A DNA stretch of 64,000 nucleotides from Climacium dendroides. Its lineage: Eukaryota > Streptophyta > Bryopsida > Hypnales > Climaciaceae. The stretch covers positions 348,501 to 412,500 of the forward strand of contig CATNNA010000033.1 of the NCBI GenBank assembly GCA_950106755.1, read 5' to 3'. The notes beneath the pieces are model-generated. The model was not told where the DNA came from. It searched no databases and saw only the letters and a program-made list of their open reading frames with translations. Positions 32,070 through 45,134 of the stretch are shown in pieces. Positions within the stretch are counted from its first letter, which is position 1. Every line of letters starts with the position of its first letter. The translations under genes and the position numbers were made by a program.

Positions 32070-35000
32070 AGTAGTTTGATCAACCCCTAAAGGACGAACT
32101 GAAGGTGCCTTTCTTGGCAACATAGATTTTTTGGGCAGGTACGTGTGACTGGAGATTTCATTATTTTTCTTAGAAATTTTCACACAGCATGCGGACGAGG
32201 AGTATCTTCAAGCCCCCCGATTTTCATAACTTCCGACCTCGTGATTAAAGAGTCGTTGCACGATATGTTGTTTTCTTTCCTCAACTCGGGCCGTTTGGGT
32301 AGGCCTGGGAAAAACCCTTCTCTTAGAAATTAAAATTTGAAATTAGTTCTTTGGATTTATATAGGTGAGAAAAAGCTTTGAAATCGATCCATTTTGATTA
32401 GTGAGACAAGGGTTACGAGGGTTTACTAGGGTTTTAGGGTTTTAGGAATTCACTACTCCAAAATAAACTTTGAAGTTCATCATGCAACTCAATTTTCAAT
32501 ATTTTGGTAGGGGAAAAAAAAAAAGAAAAAAAAAAGAGCATTGGCTGTAGATTGCATATCACAACATAGGGGATTGACATTTATCAATTCAAAAAATAAA
32601 TTATTAACGATTTAGTATTTCGAACCACTTGCTACTTCTTTCTACTTCCTATTTTTTCCCACAACGTTGTGCAATTTCAAATGGTTTGAAAATCTCCAAG
32701 CATGTAGCCAACTGGACTTGAAACACGAATCCAAAGAAGCACCACCAATTCGGTCATTTTTCCATGAAAATATGAGCTTGTCAAGAGAAACCGCCCTGTT
32801 TTTCGCAGAGTTACAATAATGATTTTTTGGTCAATTCGAACGCCAATACCTTGCAACCTACACGGCGGAATTCTTTGGAATTTTTTCCACATCTCCTTGA
32901 ACAAGCTTATTACAAGATCCTACGGTTACGTGGTTCCAAAAGGGTGTTCTTTTTCAAAATTTGGTACATGTTCTAGAAATGGCAATTTTGGAGCGTTTTT
33001 GATGAAAATGTAGCTTGGTCCTTTGGGGGTTAATAATGGATCTCAACTTTCCTAACATGGCGATGGAGAGTTTGGAACCGTTTTGGGTTTAGGGGTCTCA
33101 AGGGTTTTGGGGTTTCCACGAGTGTTCCAGGGGGTCACAAGGGAGGGGGGGGGGGGGGGGGTCCATGCGGGTTCCAGAGGGGTTGAGGGCTTTTCGCGAG
33201 GGTTCCAGGGTTTTTTTAGGGGTTCCACGAGGGTTCCGGGGGGGTTGAGGCCCCCCCCCTCTTGTCAACTATTGGGGTTCCAACGGCACAAAATTTGCCT
33301 CTAGGAGTGGGACCGTTTCGTTGTAAGACATAGCCACTTTGGCTTCAGCGGTCGGGGGTGTTTGACTTTGCAATTGCAGAACGAATGTGAGGAATTGGAG
33401 ATTCAACATGACATTTTGGGTTCACTTCTTGTGGAGACTCTAACTCCGAAAATGTCTTCGTTTTCGAAACATAAAATTTGGCTTCGAATTCGGACCCTGC
33501 ATGGAGGGTTCAGGAGATGCTCGACTTTGACGCGCTTGTCGTTGTTCCGGGTTTAGGGTAGACGAAGAGATTGTGGAGCTCGAATGAGTTGGGTCCATTT
33601 CCAAGCCCCAAGTATACATGTGTGTGCGCTTTCGGCGGTGCAGTGGTTTAGGGTGAGGTCGGTAATTTGCAATTGTTCGTGCTTGTGACATTGGAGTGGA
33701 GGACTTTTGTAGTTAGTAAGGGTTCCTTATGGGTCAAACCACACTCCAAGGTACCATTGGGATTGCTTTCGTAGGGCAGGGTTCGAGTCGTTTCTTCCAC
33801 TTTTGGAAGCCCTTCGTTTCTTTGGCGGTGCCATTGTTTTTTGGAATTGGTGGGTGAATAGGATAGCCATGCATTCCTTGGTTGAGGAGAAGAACAAATT
33901 TCACAAGAGAGATCCTTCCACAGGCAAAAATCCCCAACGATGAGGCTACCTTTGGTGGTTTTATCATGATAAAGCATTCTAGATAGATATTTGGGTCAAA
34001 GCTTTTTTAACTTCTAAAACATAAGACTATGAAGGAGAATTTTTTGAGATTACATTTCGGACTCAAAATAGTATAATTTTTGAATGAATTTCTTGATTTA
34101 GGACAAATTCTTGTTTTATTCTTTAAACGAAATGATACATTCAATTTCAAAAGTAGGGGCTAGAGGGCCCTAGATGTAGACAATATATGGACTTTTTGTT
34201 TTATCAGAGTCACTGTTTGGATTAGTATTAATACCGAAAAGGACGTTCCCATGTTTTGACCTCTGAATATTATAGAGAGTGGAAAAATATTCAAATGGTG
34301 GAAAAAGATTCTTTTTCTACTTCATCATATGGATATAGGTACCCATGTTTTTTTCGGATTCAATCACATTGTTATTCATTAGAAATGAGACCCCTTTTTC
34401 TACCATTGAAAGTCCTGACCCCTTGACATTTGGAATTCGGTTGGCACTTTCGTATAGAAGTCTTGATTTATCTATGAATAAGAAAATTTTAGCTTGAACG
34501 CGCATCGGAGTACTAGAGGAAAAGGACGAAGGTGACTAATTTGAATAGATTAGCCACAAATTTAAAAACAATAGCTTGGAAGAAGTTACCTTGGGTATTT
34601 CAATGGGTCTGACTTGTTTTGTGGTACATTGGAGTGTGATTTGACTCGAATGGATGCTCATATAGGAAACAACCCCAAACTCCATATTGGTATCCTCTAT
34701 GTCGTACTGCACGGACCACATCTAGAGGGTCATGTTTTGAATTCAGTCAAGATGACTATGGTTTGCAAGTTTTACCCCGGGTTTTCGAAACTCATGTCCC
34801 CGGTTCCCGTTGCTGTAGGAGATAGTGGGGCATGGCTTACCCAAACATTGACATCCGAAAGTTTCTGACGAACAAGTGCGAGGCATCGACAGAAGCCATC
34901 GAAAAGAAATGCTCCGATTCTCTGCTCTTGAACATTCTCGCAGAAGGTCCGTACGGAGACATTGCCCCGGAAGCTAAAGGGGGCACAGTGAAGGCGCACG

Positions 35001-38000
35001 GGGGGGTGTTGGCCATGACATCGGTAGCCTTGGGAGAAATGTTCCGGCAGGGGACCGAAGGAGTTGCATCTTTCCTCCGTTGTGAGTTGGTCCGAGCTGC
35101 CTTGGGGTTTTAGGGTTCGGGGTTGTGGGGCCATTGAGGGTTTAGGGTGGGAGGGATTTTCAGGGTTTAGGGTGGAAGGGTTTTTTAGGGTTCGGGTTTA
35201 GGGTTTAGGGTGTATGGCCGATTTGGGGGGGGGGGGGTCTTAGGGTTTTAGGGTTCGTGGGGTTTTGGGTGTTTTGTTTTTTTCGTTTTTTGGGGGGTTT
35301 AGGGTTTAGGGTTCAAGGGACTTGTGACAGGGCATCGCAAATGGATACTTGGGTCCCGGTTCTTCTATCATCCTGCGTTTAGGACGCGGAACCATTGAGG
35401 ATTAGGGTTTGAGTGACCGAATTCCAGATCCAAGGTAGTAGGAGGGTTTAGGGTGCATTGGTAGATCCTTGACGATCGGTTTAAGGGTTTAGGGTTTAGG
35501 GTACTGTCACGGAAATAGCGTTTCGTGGGGCCCTTGATGTGAATATTGAATACCCTTTTCGGTCCACCCGAATCATCGCTCGGGCTGATTTGAATCCGAT
35601 CGACAAGGACGCTGACGAATTCAGGGTTTAGGGTATCGTAGGAAACGGGGAAGGGACCGAATGGTTGCCAGAGAGTCCTTGCTTCCCTATCCCGCCCCGC
35701 CTCCCCTTACGGTCCTAGGAATGTACGCACGCATGTTTTTTTTTGGATCCAATGACGTCATTATTCATTCATTTGGAGATTAGGCCCCTCCTCTACCACT
35801 GGGAAGCCTGACAGGCTGCCATGTGACCCCAAGTTGGGATTTAGGTGCAGAAGGGTTTTGATCTTGGAAGATACGAAGAGGAAAACAAGATCGGGCTTGA
35901 ACGGGTCTCGGAGCACGAGTAGAGAAGGACCGGAACGACCGAATGGGTTGAGGGTTTCAAAAGAGAGCCACTGTACAGAAGTTGCGCCGTAGATCTATTT
36001 CGGGCAAAAGGGCCTCCGGTCGCGGTCATCGATGGTTTCTTGCCTTTTTCGCTAGCTCAGGGGACTGCGCCCCGACGACGGCCCAAGGATCGAACCCTCG
36101 TCGCCGGACACCGGATCCTGAGACAGTTAACCGTGGGCGCCACCGAGGCCCGACGGCCGGAGGCGTCCGTCCCACGGGTGCGATGGTATTAGTACGGCTT
36201 GGACTCCCACAGAGCCCGCGATGTGCTCCCGTTGAATTGGTGCTCTGGGCGTCGATCCGGGACCGCGGCTGCTTCCGTACACACACCCACACCCACACCC
36301 CTTCCATATACGTGGTGGTCATCGGCACGAGAACAGCTTGGAGGACGCCTTTTGTTCGAAGGGTATCGAATTCAAAAGGACCGAACAACCAGCCAACTAG
36401 GGAAGACGAGACGAAAAGAAGAATGAAACGTAGGAAAAATTGCATTGCACTATATGTTTTAGAAAAACAACAACTGGCAATCCATAGGGAGGATTGAAAC
36501 CCCCATCCGTGGTTTGTAAAACTGCATAGGAGAAGTTCCCTCCCGCGTTGAGCCCCATCGAAAGGTACCATTGGGATTCCTGTCCTCGTCCCACCTGGTC
36601 CCTATCCAAACCAAAGACAGTGGAAGGCGCTTCCCAGCCTCCTGCGTACCCAAGACTCAGGACCTGGTCGTTTCGCGACGGCTACCCAACCCATTGAACC
36701 CATTGAACCCAACCCGACCCAATAGCACGTGCATACGCTCGACGACGATCTGCATCAACCCCTGCGCACTTGCGACGCGACACCGTCCCCCGTGGCGCGC
36801 CGTCGGGGAGCCCTGGCCCCGAGCGGCCCCCTGGGCTCCTCCGTCCGGGGAGCCGCATGGGCGGGCCTCCGATGGCGGTCGATGATGGCGCGGCCGACGT
36901 TGAGGAGTAGGAATGCGGCGGCAGCGATGGCGAGGACGGCGAAGACGGTGGTGTTCCCCAACAACGTCACGACGGAGGGCAGGGACTCCGGACCGTGGCC
37001 CCTCGGACCCGGCATGGCGATCAATCCCGACGCCCAATCCCCGTGCAGGCACCGCCAATGCGGGACGGATCTCTCGTGCGGTCCTCCCGTGTCGATCGAC
37101 CGCAGGGACCACGAACGGACTCCCGACCGCACTGCGGACTCGAGCCTTCCCTGGCGTTTAGGTTGTGCGAGTGCGCGGATGGAGCCACCGCGCTGGCCAT
37201 GCCCCCCCCTCCCCCCCGGATGGGAGAGGGTTCAGGGTTATCGATGCGGCGATGGCACGGGCGCGCGGCCGTCATGGGCTGCGTGATTCGAGGATGCGCA
37301 GGAGGAGCCTTCTCTTCAACATTGCCTCTTGACGGCGTCCGGTGGTCCCGCGGAGTAGCTTCGCAGGGAAGCTTCTTCCCGTAGTAGCTTCGCACGTTAT
37401 TTTACTTCTTCCTGTGGTAGCTCCTCCCCGTAGTAGCTGCGCGCATTTACTTCTTCCTGTGGTAGCTTCGCGCAGAAGCTTCGTCCTGTGGTGGCTTCGA
37501 GCGGAAGCTTCTTCCCGTGGTAGCTTCGAGCAGAAGCCTCTTCCCGTGGTGGCTTCGAGCGGAAGCTTCTTCCTGTGGTAGCTTCGAGCGGAAGCCTCTT
37601 CCTGTGGTAGCTTCGAGCGGAAGCCTCTTCCCGCGGTGCAAGGAACCTCCCTCCCTCCCTCCCTCCCTCCCATCCACCCGTTTCTTGTATTATTTTTGGA
37701 TGGTCCCTCCAATCTTGCGGTGCACCGAAAAGGAAGGAGCATGGAACACGCGTTTCTCTTCCTTTCCTGACGTGTTTTTCGAAGTACCAATGTCTTTTGT
37801 CTTTCTACTATTCTACGTAGCCAGTACGTCTCACGCTCGAATCGGTGTGCGACGGTTTAGGGTCGGAGTGAGTTGAGCGGGTGTGATTTGGAGCCCCTGC
37901 CTTTGTTGGGGTTGGATGGAAGTGGAGTTGTGGTTTAGGGTGCGTTTCGGAAAGCCTGTTCCATAGCCACCTCCTCCTATTGGCATTCCGGTTTTACTTT

Positions 38001-38602
38001 GTGAAGAAGATGAATTCCTCATCGCTTCCTGAAATCATGGAGCGTTTCTCCCCTGTTGTCGTTTTCCCCGGTTATGGGGAAACGAACGAACCCCCGACCG
38101 TCCCCCCTTGGGTTCCGGGCCAAGCATGTTGTTCCTCTTGTCGTCTTCCTCACTACTTCCCCGCCGACTGATTCGGCTCCTCGAATGAGCCCAGTGCCAG
38201 TTTCCATTTTATTATCCTTGACCAACTAACTTCTATTGCCGCCTCGGTCTTCCCACCTTCCGCAATCGCATTGAAAGGGTCTCAGGAAAAAATAAAAAGT
38301 CGTACACTTTGACTTCTTTTGGGGGTATGTGCCAGTCGATTGGGTAGAGCGAAGTACCCTCTCTACGTTTTTGCATTATGCCATCCAAACCCACGTGCAT
38401 CGCAAGGTTTAATTAACTCTCGAAAGTACTTCAAAAAGACGGTGAACAATAAAGTGCGCCGCCTGCAGCAATTCATAACTCCCGTGTAATACTACTCTGG
38501 CACGTACGAATGCTTTTGTTCCCTGGATTGTAGTATACTTTATGTGGGAGCGCGCTTGCTTTGTGATTTTTGAAGTACTAGCAATCATCTATGGGAGGTG
38601 AA
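32070..38602 (+). repeat. Array unit 6 (6533 bp)
   Basis: Full-length unit with T at 231, G17, A at 4005 and G at 6251, like units 3 and 9. Its poly-A tract is unique: G is kept at the 456-equivalent, but the 461-equivalent G has become A. Confidence 0.97.
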
Positions 38603-41600
38603 AGTAGTTTGATCAACCCCTAAAGGACGAACTGAAGGTGCCTTTCTTGGCAACATAGATTTTTTGGGCAGGTACGTGTGACTGGAGATTTCATTATTTT
38701 TCTTAGAAATTTTCACACAGCATGCGGACGAGGAGTATCTTCAAGCCCCCCGATTTTCATAACTTCCGACCTCGTGATTAAAGAGTCGTTGCACGATATG
38801 TTGTTTTCTTTCCTCAACTCGGGCCGTTTGGGTAGGCCTGGGAAAAACCCTTCTCTTAGAAATTAAAATTTGAAATTAGTTCTTTGGATTTATATAGGTG
38901 AGAAAAAGCTTTGAAATCGATCCATTTTGATTAGTGAGACAAGGGTTACGAGGGTTTACTAGGGTTTTAGGGTTTTAGGAATTCACTACTCCAAAATAAA
39001 CTTTGAAGTTCATCATGCAACTCAATTTTCAATATTTTGGTAGGGGAAAAAAAAAAAAAAAAGAAAAAGAGCATTGGCTGTAGATTGCATATCACAACAT
39101 AGGGGATTGACATTTATCAATTCAAAAAATAAATTATTAACGATTTAGTATTTCGAACCACTTGCTACTTCTTTCTACTTCCTATTTTTTCCCACAACGT
39201 TGTGCAATTTCAAATGGTTTGAAAATCTCCAAGCATGTAGCCAACTGGACTTGAAACACGAATCCAAAGAAGCACCACCAATTCGGTCATTTTTCCATGA
39301 AAATATGAGCTTGTCAAGAGAAACCGCCCTGTTTTTCGCAGAGTTACAATAATGATTTTTTGGTCAATTCGAACGCCAATACCTTGCAACCTACACGGCG
39401 GAATTCTTTGGAATTTTTTCCACATCTCCTTGAACAAGCTTATTACAAGATCCTACGGTTACGTGGTTCCAAAAGGGTGTTCTTTTTCAAAATTTGGTAC
39501 ATGTTCTAGAAATGGCAATTTTGGAGCGTTTTTGATGAAAATGTAGCTTGGTCCTTTGGGGGTTAATAATGGATCTCAACTTTCCTAACATGGCGATGGA
39601 GAGTTTGGAACCGTTTTGGGTTTAGGGGTCTCAAGGGTTTTGGGGTTTCCACGAGTGTTCCAGGGGGTCACAAGGGAGGGGGGGGGGGGGGGGTCCATGC
39701 GGGTTCCAGAGGGGTTGAGGGCTTTTCGCGAGGGTTCCAGGGTTTTTTTAGGGGTTCCACGAGGGTTCCGGGGGGGTTGAGGCCCCCCCCCTCTTGTCAA
39801 CTATTGGGGTTCCAACGGCACAAAATTTGCCTCTAGGAGTGGGACCGTTTCGTTGTAAGACATAGCCACTTTGGCTTCAGCGGTCGGGGGTGTTTGACTT
39901 TGCAATTGCAGAACGAATGTGAGGAATTGGAGATTCAACATGACATTTTGGGTTCACTTCTTGTGGAGACTCTAACTCCGAAAATGTCTTCGTTTTCGAA
40001 ACATAAAATTTGGCTTCGAATTCGGACCCTGCATGGAGGGTTCAGGAGATGCTCGACTTTGACGCGCTTGTCGTTGTTCCGGGTTTAGGGTAGACGAAGA
40101 GATTGTGGAGCTCGAATGAGTTGGGTCCATTTCCAAGCCCCAAGTATACATGTGTGTGCGCTTTCGGCGGTGCAGTGGTTTAGGGTGAGGTCGGTAATTT
40201 GCAATTGTTCGTGCTTGTGACATTGGAGTGGAGGACTTTTGTAGTTAGTAAGGGTTCCTTATGGGTCAAACCACACTCCAAGGTACCATTGGGATTGCTT
40301 TCGTAGGGCAGGGTTCGAGTCGTTTCTTCCACTTTTGGAAGCCCTTCGTTTCTTTGGCGGTGCCATTGTTTTTTGGAATTGGTGGGTGAATAGGATAGCC
40401 ATGCATTCCTTGGTTGAGGAGAAGAACAAATTTCACAAGAGAGATCCTTCCACAGGCAAAAATCCCCAACGATGAGGCTACCTTTGGTGGTTTTATCATG
40501 ATAAAGCATTCTAGATAGATATTTGGGTCAAAGCTTTTTTAACTTCTAAAACATAAGACTATGAAGGAGAATTTTTTGAGATTACATTTCGGACTCAAAA
40601 TAGTATAATTTTTGAATGAATTTCTTGATTTAGGACAAATTCTTGTTTTATTCTTTAAACGAAATGATACATTCAATTTCAAAAGTAGGGGCTAGAGGGC
40701 CCTAGATGTAGACAATATATGGACTTTTTGTTTTATCAGAGTCACTGTTTGGATTAGTATTAATACCGAAAAGGACGTTCCCATGTTTTGACCTCTGAAT
40801 ATTATAGAGAGTGGAAAAATATTCAAATGGTGGAAAAAGATTCTTTTTCTACTTCATCATATGGATATAGGTACCCATGTTTTTTTCGGATTCAATCACA
40901 TTGTTATTCATTAGAAATGAGACCCCTTTTTCTACCATTGAAAGTCCTGACCCCTTGACATTTGGAATTCGGTTGGCACTTTCGTATAGAAGTCTTGATT
41001 TATCTATGAATAAGAAAATTTTAGCTTGAACGCGCATCGGAGTACTAGAGGAAAAGGACGAAGGTGACTAATTTGAATAGATTAGCCACAAATTTAAAAA
41101 CAATAGCTTGGAAGAAGTTACCTTGGGTATTTCAATGGGTCTGACTTGTTTTGTGGTACATTGGAGTGTGATTTGACTCGAATGGATGCTCATATAGGAA
41201 ACAACCCCAAACTCCATATTGGTATCCTCTATGTCGTACTGCACGGACCACATCTAGAGGGTCATGTTTTGAATTCAGTCAAGATGACTATGGTTTGCAA
41301 GTTTTACCCCGGGTTTTCGAAACTCATGTCCCCGGTTCCCGTTGCTGTAGGAGATAGTGGGGCATGGCTTACCCAAACATTGACATCCGAAAGTTTCTGA
41401 CGAACAAGTGCGAGGCATCGACAGAAGCCATCGAAAAGAAATGCTCCGATTCTCTGCTCTTGAACATTCTCGCAGAAGGTCCGTACGGAGACATTGCCCC
41501 GGAAGCTAAAGGGGGCACAGTGAAGGCGCACGGGGGGGTGTTGGCCATGACATCGGTAGCCTTGGGAGAAATGTTCCGGCAGGGGACCGAAGGAGTTGCA

Positions 41601-44600
41601 TCTTTCCTCCGTTGTGAGTTGGTCCGAGCTGCCTTGGGGTTTTAGGGTTCGGGGTTGTGGGGCCATTGAGGGTTTAGGGTGGGAGGGATTTTCAGGGTTT
41701 AGGGTGGAAGGGTTTTTTAGGGTTCGGGTTTAGGGTTTAGGGTGTATGGCCGATTTGGGGGGGGGGGGGTCTTAGGGTTTTAGGGTTCGTGGGGTTTTGG
41801 GTGTTTTGTTTTTTTCGTTTTTTGGGGGGTTTAGGGTTTAGGGTTCAAGGGACTTGTGACAGGGCATCGCAAATGGATACTTGGGTCCCGGTTCTTCTAT
41901 CATCCTGCGTTTAGGACGCGGAACCATTGAGGATTAGGGTTTGAGTGACCGAATTCCAGATCCAAGGTAGTAGGAGGGTTTAGGGTGCATTGGTAGATCC
42001 TTGACGATCGGTTTAAGGGTTTAGGGTTTAGGGTACTGTCACGGAAATAGCGTTTCGTGGGGCCCTTGATGTGAATATTGAATACCCTTTTCGGTCCACC
42101 CGAATCATCGCTCGGGCTGATTTGAATCCGATCGACAAGGACGCTGACGAATTCAGGGTTTAGGGTATCGTAGGAAACGGGGAAGGGACCGAATGGTTGC
42201 CAGAGAGTCCTTGCTTCCCTATCCCGCCCCGCCTCCCCTTACGGTCCTAGGAATGTACGCACGCATGTTTTTTTTTGGATCCAATGACGTCATTATTCAT
42301 TCATTTGGAGATTAGGCCCCTCCTCTACCACTGGGAAGCCTGACAGGCTGCCATGTGACCCCAAGTTGGGATTTAGGTGCAGAAGGGTTTTGATCTTGGA
42401 AGATACGAAGAGGAAAACAAGATCGGGCTTGAACGGGTCTCGGAGCACGAGTAGAGAAGGACCGGAACGACCGAATGGGTTGAGGGTTTCAAAAGAGAGC
42501 CACTGTACAGAAGTTGCGCCGTAGATCTATTTCGGGCAAAAGGGCCTCCGGTCGCGGTCATCGATGGTTTCTTGCCTTTTTCGCTAGCTCAGGGGACTGC
42601 GCCCCGGCGACGGCCCAAGGATCGAACCCTCGTCGCCGGACACCGGATCCTGAGACAGTTAACCGTGGGCGCCACCGAGGCCCGACGGCCGGAGGCGTCC
42701 GTCCCACGGGTGCGATGGTATTAGTACGGCTTGGACTCCCACAGAGCCCGCGATGTGCTCCCGTTGAATTGGTGCTCTGGGCGTCGATCCGGGACCGCGG
42801 CTGCTTCCGTACACACACCCACACCCACACCCCTTCCATATACGTGGTGGTCATCGGCACGAGAACAGCTTGGAGGACGCCTTTTGTTCGAAGGGTATCG
42901 AATTCAAAAGGACCGAACAACCAGCCAACTAGGGAAGACGAGACGAAAAGAAGAATGAAACGTAGGAAAAATTGCATTGCACTATATGTTTTAGAAAAAC
43001 AACAACTGGCAATCCATAGGGAGGATTGAAACCCCCATCCGTGGTTTGTAAAACTGCATAGGAGAAGTTCCCTCCCGCGTTGAGCCCCATCGAAAGGTAC
43101 CATTGGGATTCCTGTCCTCGTCCCACCTGGTCCCTATCCAAACCAAAGACAGTGGAAGGCGCTTCCCAGCCTCCTGCGTACCCAAGACTCAGGACCTGGT
43201 CGTTTCGCGACGGCTACCCAACCCATTGAACCCATTGAACCCAACCCGACCCAATAGCACGTGCATACGCTCGACGACGATCTGCATCAACCCCTGCGCA
43301 CTTGCGACGCGACACCGTCCCCCGTGGCGCGCCGTCGGGGAGCCCTGGCCCCGAGCGGCCCCCTGGGCTCCTCCGTCCGGGGAGCCGCATGGGCGGGCCT
43401 CCGATGGCGGTCGATGATGGCGCGGCCGACGTTGAGGAGTAGGAATGCGGCGGCAGCGATGGCGAGGACGGCGAAGACGGTGGTGTTCCCCAACAACGTC
43501 ACGACGGAGGGCAGGGACTCCGGACCGTGGCCCCTCGGACCCGGCATGGCGATCAATCCCGACGCCCAATCCCCGTGCAGGCACCGCCAATGCGGGACGG
43601 ATCTCTCGTGCGGTCCTCCCGTGTCGATCGACCGCAGGGACCACGAACGGACTCCCGACCGCACTGCGGACTCGAGCCTTCCCTGGCGTTTAGGTTGTGC
43701 GAGTGCGCGGATGGAGCCACCGCGCTGGCCATGCCCCCCCCTCCCCCCCGGATGGGAGAGGGTTCAGGGTTATCGATGCGGCGATGGCACGGGCGCGCGG
43801 CCGTCATGGGCTGCGTGATTCGAGGATGCGCAGGAGGAGCCTTCTCTTCAACATTGCCTCTTGACGGCGTCCGGTGGTCCCGCGGAGTAGCTTCGCAGGG
43901 AAGCTTCTTCCCGTAGTAGCTTCGCACGTTATTTTACTTCTTCCTGTGGTAGCTCCTCCCCGTAGTAGCTGCGCGCATTTACTTCTTCCTGTGGTAGCTT
44001 CGCGCAGAAGCTTCGTCCTGTGGTGGCTTCGAGCGGAAGCTTCTTCCCGTGGTAGCTTCGAGCAGAAGCCTCTTCCCGTGGTGGCTTCGAGCGGAAGCTT
44101 CTTCCTGTGGTAGCTTCGAGCGGAAGCCTCTTCCTGTGGTAGCTTCGAGCGGAAGCCTCTTCCCGCGGTGCAAGGAACCTCCCTCCCTCCCTCCCTCCCT
44201 CCCATCCACCCGTTTCTTGTATTATTTTTGGATGGTCCCTCCAATCTTGCGGTGCACCGAAAAGGAAGGAGCATGGAACACGCGTTTCTCTTCCTTTCCT
44301 GACGTGTTTTTCGAAGTACCAATGTCTTTTGTCTTTCTACTATTCTACGTAGCCAGTACGTCTCACGCTCGAATCGGTGTGCGACGGTTTAGGGTCGGAG
44401 TGAGTTGAGCGGGTGTGATTTGGAGCCCCTGCCTTTGTTGGGGTTGGATGGAAGTGGAGTTGTGGTTTAGGGTGCGTTTCGGAAAGCCTGTTCCATAGCC
44501 ACCTCCTCCTATTGGCATTCCGGTTTTACTTTGTGAAGAAGATGAATTCCTCATCGCTTCCTGAAATCATGGAGCGTTTCTCCCCTGTTGTCGTTTTCCC

Positions 44601-45134
44601 CGGTTATGGGGAAACGAACGAACCCCCGACCGTCCCCCCTTGGGTTCCGGGCCAAGCATGTTGTTCCTCTTGTCGTCTTCCTCACTACTTCCCCGCCGAC
44701 TGATTCGGCTCCTCGAATGAGCCCAGTGCCAGTTTCCATTTTATTATCCTTGACCAACTAACTTCTATTGCCGCCTCGGTCTTCCCACCTTCCGCAATCG
44801 CATTGAAAGGGTCTCAGGAAAAAATAAAAAGTCGTACACTTTGACTTCTTTTAGGGGTATGTGCCAGTCGATTGGGTAGAGCGAAGTACCCTCTCTACGT
44901 TTTTGCATTATGCCATCCAAACCCACGTGCATCGCAAGGTTTAATTAACTCTCGAAAGTACTTCAAAAAGACGGTGAACAATAAAGTGCGCCGCCTGCAG
45001 CAATTCATAACTCCCGTGTAATACTACTCTGGCACGTACGAATGCTTTTGTTCCCTGGATTGTAGTATACTTTATGTGGGAGCGCGCTTGCTTTGTGATT
45101 TTTGAAGTACTAGCAATCATCTATGGGAGGTGAA
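38603..45134 (+). repeat. Array unit 7 (6532 bp)
   Basis: Full-length unit with T at 231, A at 456, G16 at 39668-39683, G at 4005 and A at 6251. The A at 6251 is shared only with units 1 and 4. Confidence 0.97.
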